From: Pseudomonas triticicola
Lineage (GTDB): Bacteria; Pseudomonadota; Gammaproteobacteria; Pseudomonadales; Pseudomonadaceae
Assembly (NCBI RefSeq): GCF_019145375.1
Contig: NZ_JAHSTX010000003.1
Location: 1 to 64,000, forward strand
DNA length: 64,000 nt
Direction: 5' to 3'
Of the stretch, positions 1 to 9,509 are shown piece after piece. Position numbers and translations under genes: made by a program. Under the pieces are notes generated by a model that worked only from the letters and a program-made list of their open reading frames with translations, was not told the origin of the DNA and did no database searches. Positions within the stretch are counted from its first letter, which is position 1; each line of letters begins with the position of its first letter.

Positions 1-12
1 ACTCGACAGCTC

Positions 13-486
13 CTACTCTTCGCCCATCTGCGACTGCAGATAGTTTTCCAGGCCGATCTTGTCGATCAGGCCGAGCTGGGTTTCCAGCCAGTCGATGTGT
101 TCTTCTTCCGACTCGAGGATGTCTTCGAGCAGTTCACGGCTGCCGAAGTCGCCAACGGTTTCGCAGTGGGCGATGGCGGCTTTCAGGTCGGCATGGCCGG
201 TCTTTTCGATGCGCAGGTCGCATTCGAGCATCTCGCGGGTGTGTTCGCCGATGTGCAGCTTGCCCAGGTCCTGGACGTTCGGCAGGCCTTCAAGGAACAG
301 GATGCGCTTGATCAGCTTGTCCGCGTGTTTCATCTCGTCGATGGATTCGTGGTATTCGTGCTTGCCGAGCTTGTTCAGACCCCAATCTTCATACATGCGC
401 GCATGCAGAAAGTATTGATTGATCGCGACCAGCTCATTGGCGAGGATCTTGTTGAGATGCTGGATGACTGTAATGTCGCCTTTCAT
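13..486 (-). CDS. bfr: Bacterioferritin (BfrB-type)
   Basis: 157-residue bacterioferritin, the usual full length. It forms a 24-subunit haem-containing cage in the cytoplasm that oxidises Fe2+ and stores it as a ferric mineral. The haem-ligand methionine is visible at residue 52, in the segment IDEMKHAD. Ferroxidase ligands are in place at Glu18, Glu51 and His54, with further acidic and His residues near Glu94, Glu127 and His130. The gene lies about 200 bp downstream of bfd on the same strand; Bfd is the known electron donor that releases iron from this cage. A terminator behind bfd suggests bfr has its own promoter in the roughly 150 bp upstream. Family identity is secure; the BfrB rather than BfrA assignment rests on the Met52 haem ligand and the bfd neighbour. 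Confidence 0.96.
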   Translation of the reverse strand: MKGDITVIQHLNKILANELVAINQYFLHARMYEDWGLNKLGKHEYHESIDEMKHADKLIKRILFLEGLPNVQDLGKLHIGEHTREMLECDLRIEKTGHADLKAAIAHCETVGDFGSRELLEDILESEEEHIDWLETQLGLIDKIGLENYLQSQMGEE

Positions 487-643
487 GATCGGAGTCCTGC
501 CCTGTATTAACCGTATATAAGGCGGAGTTTGAGCTTGGCAGTTATAAGTGTCAAACCTAAGTTATTGAATAATAAATGAAAATTAATCGGAATAAGAATG
601 TTTGTGTTCCGCGTCTGGACGCTAAGCAATTGATTTTCAGGCA

Positions 644-670
644 TAAAAAAACCGGACATCGAGTCCGGTT
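644..670 (-). terminator. Rho-independent terminator of bfd
   Basis: A seven-pair stem (accggac / gtccggt, loop atcga, 651-669) is followed on the minus strand by a run of T residues (644-650). It lies just after the bfd stop codon and separates bfd from bfr. Confidence 0.7.
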
Positions 671-686
671 CTTTGAAATGGGGCAT

Positions 687-905
687 TTACGCAGCAGTAA
701 ATTCTACCGGGTAAGGGATCGCGGCCTGGGCGGTTTGCAGCTTGGTCAGGGTTTCGCGCACCACTTCCTTGGCAAGGCAGGCGCATTTGCCACACTGGCT
801 GGCGACGCCGGTGGCCTGGCGAACTTCTTTGTAGCTGCAGCAACCTTCATAGATCGCTTCGCGGATCTGTCCGTCGGTGACGCCAGTGCAGAGGCAAACA
901 TACAT
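687..905 (-). CDS. bfd: Bacterioferritin-associated ferredoxin
   Basis: 72-residue [2Fe-2S] protein that docks on bacterioferritin and passes electrons to the haem so that stored Fe3+ can leave as Fe2+. Cysteines fall at positions 4, 6, 38 and 41, the expected CxC...CxxC ligand pattern for Bfd. The reading frame is open further upstream, but the start is placed at the ATG at 905 because the protein then begins MYVCLC, as in the family. A Fur-like 7-1-7 site lies 53-67 bases upstream, matching the known induction of bfd under iron starvation in Pseudomonas. The bfr gene follows downstream. Confidence 0.95.
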   Translation of the reverse strand: MYVCLCTGVTDGQIREAIYEGCCSYKEVRQATGVASQCGKCACLAKEVVRETLTKLQTAQAAIPYPVEFTAA

Positions 906-957
906 AAGTAAGAACCGTCGCTGGTTGTGACTCAATTGCGATGGATCTTAATGTTAA

Positions 958-972
958 CGAGAATGATTGTCA
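958..972. promoter_or_regulatory. Candidate Fur box upstream of bfd
   Basis: The 15-mer cgagaatgattgtca matches the 7-1-7 Fur consensus tgataatnattatca at 11 of 14 informative positions and is a near palindrome. It is 53-67 bases upstream of the bfd start, where a repressor would overlap the promoter. Repression by Fur-Fe2+ would make iron release active only in low iron. Pattern match only. Confidence 0.55.
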
Positions 973-1217
973 AAGTGCTTTCGGAACGCTTCGCAGCCAA
1001 TTTCCCAGCGACTGACGAACGGTATTTTCCAAATGCGCGTCTGACCCCATGAATACGCAGTGGATAACCGAACAGGGAAAATCCGTTACGGACAGGCCAA
1101 ACACGCAGTGTATGATGGTCGTCCCTTGCGAAGAGGGTTCGTGTCACAGGGCTGTCGCCTGAGGGTGACAGGCTGGCACGGACCCTGAACTTCAAGTTTT
1201 TACACCAGGAGATATCA

Positions 1218-1820
1218 ATGAGCGTACTCGTAGGCAAACAAGCCCCAGACTTCACCGTCCCGGCCGTACTCGGCAATGGCGAGATCGTTGACAGCTTCAC
1301 CCTGTCCTCGGCCATCAAAGGCAAATACGGCCTGGTGTTCTTCTACCCGCTGGACTTCACCTTCGTCTGCCCGTCCGAGCTGATCGCTCTGGACAACCGC
1401 ATGGCTGACTTCAAGGCGCGCAACGTTGAAGTGATCGCTGTGTCGATCGACTCGCACTTCACCCACAACGCCTGGCGCAACACTCCAGTGAACAATGGCG
1501 GCATCGGCCAGGTGAAATACACCATGGCTGCCGACATGAAGCACGACATCGCCAAGGCATACGACGTTGAATCCGAAGGCGGCGTGGCTTTCCGTGGCGC
1601 ATTCCTGATCGACGACAAAGGGGTGGTTCGCTCGCAGATCATCAACGACCTGCCGCTGGGCCGTAACATGGAAGAGCTGATCCGTCTGGTCGACGCACTG
1701 CAATTCCACGAAGAGCACGGCGAAGTCTGCCCGGCCAACTGGAAGAAAGGCGACAAAGGCATGAACGCTTCGCCGGAAGGCGTTGCGGCTTACCTGACCG
1801 AGAACGCTGCCGCCCTGTAA
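1218..1820 (+). CDS. Typical 2-Cys peroxiredoxin (AhpC/TSA family)
   Basis: 200-residue cytoplasmic peroxidase that reduces H2O2, organic hydroperoxides or peroxynitrite. The peroxidatic cysteine is Cys51 in the motif FTFVCPSE and the resolving cysteine is Cys171 in EVCPANW, so it is a typical two-Cys homodimeric enzyme. A good Shine-Dalgarno (ccaggag) lies seven bases before the ATG. No ahpF reductase gene is adjacent, so thioredoxin or another reductase would recycle it. The position beside bfr/bfd matches the remembered P. aeruginosa order (PA3529 beside PA3530-3531), and the grouping of iron release with peroxide removal makes sense because free Fe2+ fuels Fenton chemistry. Confidence 0.93.
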   Translation: MSVLVGKQAPDFTVPAVLGNGEIVDSFTLSSAIKGKYGLVFFYPLDFTFVCPSELIALDNRMADFKARNVEVIAVSIDSHFTHNAWRNTPVNNGGIGQVKYTMAADMKHDIAKAYDVESEGGVAFRGAFLIDDKGVVRSQIINDLPLGRNMEELIRLVDALQFHEEHGEVCPANWKKGDKGMNASPEGVAAYLTENAAAL

Positions 1821-1838
1821 GGCGCAACGTCGAGGTAG

Positions 1839-1869
1839 AAAAAAACCGGCCCATGTGGGCCGGTTTTTT
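1839..1869. terminator. Bidirectional terminator between peroxiredoxin and rnt
   Basis: Perfect stem aaccggccca / tgggccggtt with A and T tracts on either side, between two convergent genes. It can serve both strands. Confidence 0.85.
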
Positions 1870-1895
1870 CATGCGCGGGATTTGTTCGCCGACGA

Positions 1896-2573
1896 TCAGT
1901 CGTCGAAGTCTTCCCAGCCGCCCATCTGCTTCCAGCGATTGACGATGCCGCAGAACAGCTCAGCGGTCTTTTCGGTGTCGTAACGTGCCGAGTGCGCTTC
2001 ACGACCGTCGAAATCGATGCCAGCCGCCTGACAGGCTTTCGCCAGTACAGTCTGACCGTACGCCAGACCCGCCAGGGTCGCGGTGTCGAAACTGGAGAAC
2101 GGGTGGAACGGGTTGCGCTTCATGTCCAGGCGCGCAACTGCTGCGTTGAGGAAGCCCAGGTCGAAACTGCTGTTGTGCCCGACCAGAATTGCCCGCTTGC
2201 AGCCGTTGGCTTTCAGCGCCTTGCGGATCCCACGGAAGATGTCGGTCAGCGCGGTTTCTTCGCTGACGGCCATGCGCAGCGGGTGATCGAGCTTGATCCC
2301 GGTGAACTCCAGCGCTGCCGCTTCAACGTTCGCACCTTCGAATGGCTCGACGCGGAAGAAGTAGGTGTGATCAGGGTAGACGAAACCCTTTTCATCCATG
2401 GCGATGGTGGTCGCGGCAATCTCCAGCAGGGCATCGGTGGCTGCGTTGAAGCCACCGGTTTCTACGTCGACGACAACCGGCAGGTAGCCGCGAAAACGCG
2501 CTGCCATCGGATGACGGGAACCCCCGCCGCCACCTTGACCGTCCAGTTCATCGTCGAAATTGTCTTCACTCAC
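1896..2573 (-). CDS. rnt: Ribonuclease T
   Basis: 225-residue DEDD-family 3'-5' exoribonuclease that matures the 3' ends of tRNAs and other stable RNAs and acts as a homodimer. Exo motif I is seen as VVDVETGG (Asp and Glu metal ligands), motif II around [10 protein letters not shown], and motif III as [11 protein letters not shown], with the catalytic His and final Asp. The length fits the family (about 215-225). The start overlaps the stop of pyrC by four bases, so the two genes are translationally coupled in a pyrC-rnt operon. The N-terminal 20 residues are acidic and Gly-rich and look like a flexible tail. Confidence 0.95.
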   Translation of the reverse strand: MSEDNFDDELDGQGGGGGSRHPMAARFRGYLPVVVDVETGGFNAATDALLEIAATTIAMDEKGFVYPDHTYFFRVEPFEGANVEAAALEFTGIKLDHPLRMAVSEETALTDIFRGIRKALKANGCKRAILVGHNSSFDLGFLNAAVARLDMKRNPFHPFSSFDTATLAGLAYGQTVLAKACQAAGIDFDGREAHSARYDTEKTAELFCGIVNRWKQMGGWEDFDD

Positions 2574-3616
2574 GCGTGTTCCTCCAGCAGGCGCCAGCGC
2601 AGTTTTTCACCGGCGCGCAGCGGGATAACGGTCAGCTCGCCAAATGGCAGACTGGTCGGGGCGGTCCATTCTTCGCGGACCAGGGTGATGCGATCGGTGT
2701 TTGCCGGCAGGCCGTAGAAACGCGGGCCGTTGAGGCTGGCGAAGGCTTCGAGTTTGTCCAGCGCGTTACGCTGTTCGAACGCTTCGGCATACATCTCGAT
2801 GGCGGCGTAGGCGGTATAGCAACCGGCGCAACCGCAGGCAGCTTCCTTGGCGTGCTGGGCGTGGGGCGCCGAGTCGGTGCCGAGGAAGAACTTGGCGCTG
2901 CCACTGGTGGCCGCGTCGAGCAAGGCTTCCTGATGGGTATTGCGCTTGAGAATCGGCAAGCAGTAGAAGTGCGGCCGAATCCCGCCGACCAGCATGTGGT
3001 TGCGGTTGTACAGCAGGTGATGCGCGGTGATGGTCGCGCCGACGTTGGCCGAAGCCTCGTTGACGAACTGTACGGCGTCACCGGTGGTGATGTGTTCGAA
3101 CACCACTTTCAGCGTCGGGAAGCGTTCGACCACGCGGCGCATGTGCTCGTCGATGAAAATCTTTTCGCGGTCGAACACATCGACGTCGCCACGCGTGACT
3201 TCACCGTGGATCAACAGCGGCATGCCGACTTCGGCCATGGCTTCCAGCGCCGGGAAGATCTTGTCGATGCTGGTCACGCCGGAGTCGGAGTTGGTGGTCG
3301 CGCCGGCCGGGTACAGCTTGGCGGCGTAGACGAAACCGCTGGCCTTGGCCTGACGAATTTCTTCCGGTTGGGTGCGATCGGTGAGGTACAGCACCATCAA
3401 CGGCTCGAACTGACTGCCGGCCGGGCGGGCGGCGAGAATGCGCTGGCGATAGCCGTCGGCTTCAGCGGCGTTGCGCACCGGCGGTACCAGGTTCGGCATG
3501 ATGATCGCGCGCCCGAAGGTGCGGGCCACATCGGCAACGGTATTGGTCAACACGGCACCATCGCGAAGATGAATGTGCCAGTCGTCGGGACGCAGCAGGG
3601 TCAGGCGGTCGGACAT
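2570..3616 (-). CDS. pyrC: Dihydroorotase (class II)
   Basis: 348-residue enzyme of de novo pyrimidine synthesis, converting carbamoyl-aspartate to dihydroorotate. The metal-binding HxH pair is at His14/His16 ([10 protein letters not shown]), the carbamylated lysine is in the segment YAAKLYPAG, and the third-site aspartate is in LGTDSAPH. It is full length for E. coli-type PyrC and is expected to bind two zinc ions per subunit. First gene of a pyrC-rnt operon. The divergent neighbour is motY, about 160 bp away, and the shared intergenic region holds both promoters. Confidence 0.96.
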   Translation of the reverse strand: MSDRLTLLRPDDWHIHLRDGAVLTNTVADVARTFGRAIIMPNLVPPVRNAAEADGYRQRILAARPAGSQFEPLMVLYLTDRTQPEEIRQAKASGFVYAAKLYPAGATTNSDSGVTSIDKIFPALEAMAEVGMPLLIHGEVTRGDVDVFDREKIFIDEHMRRVVERFPTLKVVFEHITTGDAVQFVNEASANVGATITAHHLLYNRNHMLVGGIRPHFYCLPILKRNTHQEALLDAATSGSAKFFLGTDSAPHAQHAKEAACGCAGCYTAYAAIEMYAEAFEQRNALDKLEAFASLNGPRFYGLPANTDRITLVREEWTAPTSLPFGELTVIPLRAGEKLRWRLLEEHA

Positions 3617-3776
3617 GAGGGGATTCCAGGCGGGTCAAACTGAGGCGAATGCTACCGGAAAAGACTCTTGCAGGCACCCGCTATCAAGTTTTGCCACACG
3701 CGTCCGATATCCCGAAGGTATGCCGTAGACATTGTGTGAATCGGTGTTTGTGTTTCACAAGCCAATGGAGCCTCCC

Positions 3777-4691
3777 GTGCGCCAGCGTTATTTAGCCCTG
3801 CTCAGTGTGTTTGCCAGCCTTCCCGCGATGGCGCTGACCTACCAGACCCGTCTGGAGAACATTGAGTGGACGGTCGCCGGCGACCAGTTCGAATGCCGCC
3901 TGACCCAGCCGATCACCGATTTCGGCTCGGGCGAGTTCGTGCGCAAGGCCGGTGAGCAGGCGATCTTTCGCCTGAATGCCCACAACGCCATGCTTGGCGG
4001 CGGTTCGGCGACTTTGCTCGCTGCCGCTGCACCGTGGCAGCCGGGGCGTGGCGATATCAATTTGGGCTCGGTACGGCTGGGCAGCGGCAACGTGTTGTTC
4101 AACAGCTCGCAATCCCAGGCCGGTGGTCTGATCAGTGGTCTGCTGGACGGTCGCAGCCCGGTGGTACGCCGCGCGTCGGGCGATGGCCGCGTCTCCGAAG
4201 TGCGTTTGTTGCCGGTGAAATTCAGCAAGGCGTTCAACGACTATCAAGGCTGCGTGGCGAAATTGCTGCCGCAGAATTTCGACCAGATCAAGCAGTCGCA
4301 GATCGGCTTCCCCGGCGAAGGCGTTGAGCTGGACCCGGCTGCCAAGGCCAAGCTGCAAGTGATGCTCGAATACATGAAGGCCGACCCGACGGTGAACCAC
4401 ATTGACCTCGACGGTCACTCAGACAACAGCGGCAATCGTCTGACCAACCGCGAATTGTCGCGCCGCCGCGCGCTGGCGGTGGTGGATTTCTTCAAGGCCA
4501 ACGGCATCCAGGAATCGCAGATCACCGTGCGTTTCCACGGCGAGCAGTATCCGATCGTGCCGAACACCAGCAAGGCCAATCGTGCGAAGAACCGTCGGGT
4601 CAACGTGAAACTGTCGCGCGTCGCACCGGCTACCGCCCCGGCTCCGGCGCCGCAAGCGAGTACGCCGGCCACGGCCGCAGCGACTTCCTGA
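3777..4691 (+). CDS. motY: MotY-like OmpA-family flagellar T-ring / stator-associated protein
   Basis: About 304 residues: an N-terminal export signal (to about residue 20, ending near PAMALT), an N-terminal beta domain (20-165) and a C-terminal OmpA-like peptidoglycan-binding domain (about 170-285) with the signature GHSDNSG and a conserved RELSRRRA helix. MotY anchors the MotAB/MotCD stators of the polar flagellum around the basal body. A Pro/Ala-rich tail follows the OmpA domain. The GTG at 3777 is preferred as start because GGAG lies six bases before it; an ATG at 3765 in the same frame is the alternative. Divergent from pyrC, as remembered for P. aeruginosa PA3526/PA3527. Confidence 0.82.
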   Translation: MRQRYLALLSVFASLPAMALTYQTRLENIEWTVAGDQFECRLTQPITDFGSGEFVRKAGEQAIFRLNAHNAMLGGGSATLLAAAAPWQPGRGDINLGSVRLGSGNVLFNSSQSQAGGLISGLLDGRSPVVRRASGDGRVSEVRLLPVKFSKAFNDYQGCVAKLLPQNFDQIKQSQIGFPGEGVELDPAAKAKLQVMLEYMKADPTVNHIDLDGHSDNSGNRLTNRELSRRRALAVVDFFKANGIQESQITVRFHGEQYPIVPNTSKANRAKNRRVNVKLSRVAPATAPAPAPQASTPATAAATS

Positions 4692-4820
4692 CCCGCCGGT
4701 CATCGTCGCGCTCTCGACAGATTCTGTCGCTTTGTCGTCTTAAGCTGTCGCGCCTCTGTAAATTATCGCGTTTGAGCGGTAGACTCCCCGGCTTTCCGTA
4801 GAACCCCGTGGAGTGATGGC

Positions 4821-6038
<1,218 letters not shown>

Positions 6039-6058
6039 GCGGCTCAGACCCACGCGCA

Positions 6059-6096
6059 ATAAAAAAGGCGGCCAGTTCAGGGCCGCCTTTTTTTTC
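6059..6096. terminator. Terminator after argG
   Basis: GGCGGCC stem (6067-6073 with 6081-6087), A-tract before and T-tract after. It serves argG and possibly the convergent gene at 6156. Confidence 0.85.
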
Positions 6097-6155
6097 GGAA
6101 TTTTCATCGAATTCATCAAGCCGTTTCTCTTGTCTGCCTGTTTGCGGGTCGCCCG

Positions 6156-6869
6156 TCAGCTTGTTCGCCCCAGCAAAGTGACTGTCTGAGTGCACAGGTT
6201 GTAAACGACACACAACGTTGTACCTGAGCTTTTCTTCGCCTGTTTGAGCTGTTGCAGCGCGGTATGTGCCGGAGAGTCCGAAACATGATTCGACAGGAAA
6301 ACCAGAACACGCGGGTTTTTTTTCCCACCGCTCCGGAGAATGTCGAGAATCGCATCGAACTCTCTGGACGCGTCAACATCTCTGGCGTCGATGATGTTCA
6401 GTTCGCTGATCAGTGGTGACAGTTTGATCGTCTGGACCACCGGGCTGGTCTGGCTCTCCGGGTCGAGCGGTGGGTCGGGCGCGTTGTGGATCCTGCATGG
6501 ACGCTGAAATCCGCCGCCTGCGATGTTGCTGGATACCACGCAGCTGGTTATCTCGAAAGCGCACGGTTCATCGGTTTTGCGCAACGGTACTTTTCGTTCG
6601 CTCTCGCGTTCCGGATGTTCAGTCGCCTTGAGGAAGCTTTTGTCTTTGCCAAAATCCGAGGGTGAGTAGAGGGAGCGGTGATTGAAGTTGAGCGTGATGA
6701 AAAAAAGAAATAACAAATAAAAGGGAAAGCTGATCAGAAACCACACATAGATTTCCCGATCTTTATTATCAAGAAACGGCAGCGAGACCGCCGCTGATGT
6801 TTCAGAAAGAATGGCAAATATGGCGATAACTGTCATTGGATTGGTTATCTTGTTCTTTATCTTGAGCAT
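6156..6869 (-). CDS. Unknown protein with two N-terminal membrane helices
   Basis: 237 residues with no family I recognise. Residues 12-33 and 41-61 are strongly hydrophobic and should form a membrane hairpin. The remaining 175 residues are hydrophilic: a Lys/Arg/Glu-rich linker, then a segment with alternating beta-like and helical stretches (LNIIDARDVD, RVLVFLSNHV, TTLCVVYNLC) resembling a small alpha/beta domain, presumably cytoplasmic. Codon use and base composition are AT-richer than the flanking housekeeping genes, with AAA/AAT-rich stretches in the first 80 codons, suggesting acquisition by transfer. It sits alone between argG and an orphan response regulator. Because it is convergent with argG and no promoter was proven, expression is uncertain. 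Confidence 0.6.
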   Translation of the reverse strand: MLKIKNKITNPMTVIAIFAILSETSAAVSLPFLDNKDREIYVWFLISFPFYLLFLFFITLNFNHRSLYSPSDFGKDKSFLKATEHPERESERKVPLRKTDEPCAFEITSCVVSSNIAGGGFQRPCRIHNAPDPPLDPESQTSPVVQTIKLSPLISELNIIDARDVDASREFDAILDILRSGGKKNPRVLVFLSNHVSDSPAHTALQQLKQAKKSSGTTLCVVYNLCTQTVTLLGRTS

Positions 6870-7299
6870 GATTAAGTTCTATGTTGTTTGGTTGGTGTTG
6901 ACTGTTTCTATATATAGCAAAAGCGGTCATTAAAGTTTTTCGACTGTTGTTTCAAGTTTTATAGACTGGGTGAGGGTGTGTCGAATGCGCGGTGCTGCCG
7001 CTTCGTTACGTCATATGTCTAATCGGCAATCAGCACGAGCAATCCGGGGAAAATCACGTTGCTGATGACTTTGGCGCGGAGTAGGGCTCGTAAGCATTCA
7101 AGGGGAAAAACGATGCGGTCTTGAAGCAAGCAGTGCTATTACGGTAGGTGTGGCGGGGTCTATTTGTGGGAATTATCCTCAATACGTGTAGGGAATGTCT
7201 CTCGATGCAAGGGCGTGTAAAAGTTGCTATGCGCTACAGCAAGTGACTGGGATATCGTGCGTGTTCTAAAAATTCGAACAGCGAAAACTGGACTTGCCC
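6870..7299. other. AT-richer gene-free stretch
   Basis: About 430 bases between the unknown membrane protein and the response regulator. I find no convincing ORF, stable RNA or repeat here. It is less GC-rich than the surroundings and must carry the promoters of both divergent genes. No clear sigma-70 or sigma-54 site was recognised. Confidence 0.5.
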
Positions 7300-7926
7300 A
7301 TGAATAAAGTGCTGATCGTGGATGACCACCCCGTCATTCGACTTGCGGTACGTATGCTGATGGAACGGCATGGCTACGAAGTCATTGCAGAAACGGATAA
7401 TGGCGTTGATGCACTACAAATTGCTCGTGAACAAATACCGGATCTTGTCATTCTGGATATTGGAATACCCAAACTCGATGGGCTGGAAGTTATTGCTCGC
7501 CTGACTTCCACCGCTATGCCGGTGAAAGTGCTGGTGCTGACTTCCCAGGCTCCCGGACATTTTTCAATGCGTTGCATGCAATCGGGTGCAGCGGGTTATG
7601 TGTGCAAGCAGCAGGACCTGACCGAACTGCTGAGTGCGATCAAGGCAGTTCTGTCCGGCTACAGCTATTTCCCCAATCAGGCCCTGCACACCGTGCGTAC
7701 GAGTTTGGGCAATGCGAGTGAGGCGGACATGGTTGATCGTCTGTCCGGGCGGGAAATGATGGTGTTGCAGCAATTGGCGCGCGGCAAGACCAACAAGGAA
7801 ATCGCAGACGGCATGTTTTTGAGCAACAAGACTGTAAGCACTTACAAGACTCGCCTGTTGCTGAAACTCAATGCGCGGTCTCTGGTTGATCTGATCGAGT
7901 TGGCGCAGCGCAACGGCCTTGTTTGA
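7300..7926 (+). CDS. Orphan NarL/LuxR-type response regulator
   Basis: 208-residue two-domain regulator. The receiver domain (1-120) has the acidic pair Asp8/Asp9, the phosphoacceptor Asp53 in VILDIGIP, and the conserved Lys in YVCKQ. The C-terminal LuxR helix-turn-helix (about 145-208) shows the family signatures LSGREMMVL, TNKEIADGMFLSNKTVSTYK and LLLKL. The ATG at 7300 is chosen as the start; a TTG two codons upstream is possible. It resembles BvgA/EvgA-type regulators. No histidine kinase gene is adjacent, so its partner is encoded elsewhere or it is phosphorylated by a hybrid kinase. Target genes are unknown; the neighbouring unknown membrane protein is the only nearby candidate. Confidence 0.85.
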   Translation: MNKVLIVDDHPVIRLAVRMLMERHGYEVIAETDNGVDALQIAREQIPDLVILDIGIPKLDGLEVIARLTSTAMPVKVLVLTSQAPGHFSMRCMQSGAAGYVCKQQDLTELLSAIKAVLSGYSYFPNQALHTVRTSLGNASEADMVDRLSGREMMVLQQLARGKTNKEIADGMFLSNKTVSTYKTRLLLKLNARSLVDLIELAQRNGLV

Positions 7927-7983
7927 ACGATTCGACAGCTGAGAACGTCATGGGCCGATCAAGCTCGGTTGTCGCAGAAAATG

Positions 7984-8006
7984 AAAAGCCTCCGCTTCGG
8001 GAGGCC
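7984..8006 (-). terminator. Terminator of the PA3496-type small gene
   Basis: Stem GCCTCC/GGAGGC with loop GCTTCG (read on the plus strand) and a short T run on the minus strand, just past the stop codon at 8015. It also lies shortly after the regulator ending at 7926. Confidence 0.55.
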
Positions 8007-8014
8007 TTCAGGTA

Positions 8015-8194
8015 TCACAGATCAAAATCGTAATCGGCCAATTGCCTTTGCAGTCGGCGCTCCTCAAGCAGGTTGTCGATTGTGCGACGCTTGCTGAGGT
8101 TGGTCTTCGCCACCTCGACCACCGGTTCGACCTCATCGGCCTCGACGGCAATAAAATCTTCTTCTACATCCAGTTGCTCTTTGTCGGTACTCAT
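8015..8194 (-). CDS. Small PA3496-family protein (59 aa)
   Basis: A 59-codon gene found by reading the minus strand. The protein starts MSTDKEQLDVEEDF and ends with QLADYDFDL. It is very acidic in its first half and has a basic helical segment LSKRRTIDNLLEERRLQRQ in the second half. GGGAG lies nine bases before the ATG. Small proteins of this kind next to nth are known in Pseudomonas as the PA3496 family, described as putative envelope-integrity proteins; that name comes from memory. There is no signal peptide or membrane helix, so the protein is probably cytoplasmic. It is transcribed in the same direction as the rsx-nth operon and may be its last gene. Confidence 0.75.
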   Translation of the reverse strand: MSTDKEQLDVEEDFIAVEADEVEPVVEVAKTNLSKRRTIDNLLEERRLQRQLADYDFDL

Positions 8195-8301
8195 GAAGTC
8201 AACTCCCGGCTAAGACTGCCTTTGGCGCTCCTTATATCGACATTACTGCGGCGGGTAAAAAAGATTTTTTCAATCGATGGATACGAAAAACCGATGACGG
8301 C

Positions 8302-8940
8302 TCAATCGTCAGAAGTTTTATGTTTGTATTCGCACAGATCTTCGATGCGGCAGCTGCCACAGCGCGGTTTACGCGCCAGGCAAACATAGCGGCCATGCAA
8401 AATCAGCCAGTGATGGGAGTCGAGCAGGAATTCTTTCGGTACAAACTTCATCAGCTTCATTTCAACTTCCACCACATTTTTCCCCGGCGCGATGCCGGTG
8501 CGATTGCTGACGCGGAAAATGTGCGTGTCGACCGCCATGGTCAATTGACGGAAAGCGGTGTTGAGCACCACGTTGGCGGTCTTGCGCCCGACGCCGGGCA
8601 GGGCTTCCAGTTCTTCTCGGGTTTGCGGGACTTCACCGCCGTGCCGTTCAACCAGCAGACGGCAGGTTTCGATGACGTTTTTCGCCTTGCTGTTGTACAG
8701 GCCGATGGTCTTGATGTACTCCGACAGCCCCTCGACACCCAGCGCATGAATCGCGGCGGGTGTGTTGGCGACGGGAAAGAGTTTGGCCGTCGCCTTGTTG
8801 ACCCCGACATCGGTGGACTGCGCCGAAAGAATCACCGCAATCAGCAGCTCGAACGGCGAAGAGTAGGCCAGTTCGGTTTTCGGCTCGGGATTGTCTTCGT
8901 GCAGTCGGCGAAATATCTCAAGACGTTTTGCAGCATTCAT
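8302..8940 (-). CDS. nth: Endonuclease III
   Basis: 212-residue DNA glycosylase/AP lyase that removes oxidised pyrimidines in base-excision repair. The helix-hairpin-helix LPGVGRKTANVVL carries the catalytic lysine, the catalytic aspartate is in AVDTHIFRV, and the C-terminal [4Fe-4S] pattern Cx6Cx2Cx5C is intact. The start at 8940 gives the standard N-terminus MNAAKRLEIF; the frame remains open upstream but inside rsxE. The ATG overlaps the rsxE stop (ATGA), so nth is the tail of the rsx operon. The linkage of nth to rsx is widespread in gamma-proteobacteria. Confidence 0.96.
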   Translation of the reverse strand: MNAAKRLEIFRRLHEDNPEPKTELAYSSPFELLIAVILSAQSTDVGVNKATAKLFPVANTPAAIHALGVEGLSEYIKTIGLYNSKAKNVIETCRLLVERHGGEVPQTREELEALPGVGRKTANVVLNTAFRQLTMAVDTHIFRVSNRTGIAPGKNVVEVEMKLMKFVPKEFLLDSHHWLILHGRYVCLARKPRCGSCRIEDLCEYKHKTSDD

Positions 8941-9509
8941 GGGCGATGCGTTTCCTTGATGACAGAGTTGCGGCGTGTCCACGCCTGACGTACGGCGAGA
9001 AGCAGGCCCAGTAAAACGAAAGCGCCGGGGACCAGCGTAAACAGATGCAGCCCCTCGGGGAACAAAACCAGACCTTGCCAATGCTCCGAAAGACCTCGGC
9101 CAAGGCTGCCATAACCGATGATCTCGCGCAGCCCGCCGACCACCAGCATGAGCGCGCCGAACAAGGCGCAGCGTTTGAAGCTGACAGCGACGGGCTCGCG
9201 GAAGGCATCGTGGTATTCAAGCACGACGCAGTGCAAGGCGATCAGCCCTATGTAGAGCCCAGATGTTTGCTGCCATGGCAAAAACCAGAGTTGCGCCACA
9301 ATATCCGCGCAACTGGTCAACGTCGCGGCAAGTATCAGGCTGGCTAGCAACGCGCGGGTGCCCGTCAGGCGCTCGCGCAGCGGCGACATGCAAACGGCAA
9401 AAACGCCAAGTACCGCGCCGAGCATCAAGGTTATCCCCAGTGCAGCGCTAAATGTTTGTGTGGCGCCCAATAGTGGCACCAGCATCAATAAACTCACCGT
9501 GGGTTTCAT
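8937..9509 (-). CDS. rsxE: Electron transport complex subunit RsxE, shortened and lacking one cluster cysteine
   Basis: 190-residue integral membrane protein with about six helices, homologous to RsxE/RnfE/NqrD. Landmarks kept include GGLREIIGYGSL and the Pro-Gly C-terminal segment LVPGAFVLLGL. It is shorter than E. coli RsxE (about 231 residues) at both ends. In the canonical protein the helix-1 motif GLCPLL and the motif TNCIV each provide a cysteine for an intramembrane iron-sulfur cluster shared with RsxA. Here the first site reads LMLVPLL (Val11 in place of Cys), while the second is kept as HCVV (Cys94). Translationally coupled to rsxG and nth by four-base overlaps. Confidence 0.85.
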   Translation of the reverse strand: MKPTVSLLMLVPLLGATQTFSAALGITLMLGAVLGVFAVCMSPLRERLTGTRALLASLILAATLTSCADIVAQLWFLPWQQTSGLYIGLIALHCVVLEYHDAFREPVAVSFKRCALFGALMLVVGGLREIIGYGSLGRGLSEHWQGLVLFPEGLHLFTLVPGAFVLLGLLLAVRQAWTRRNSVIKETHRP

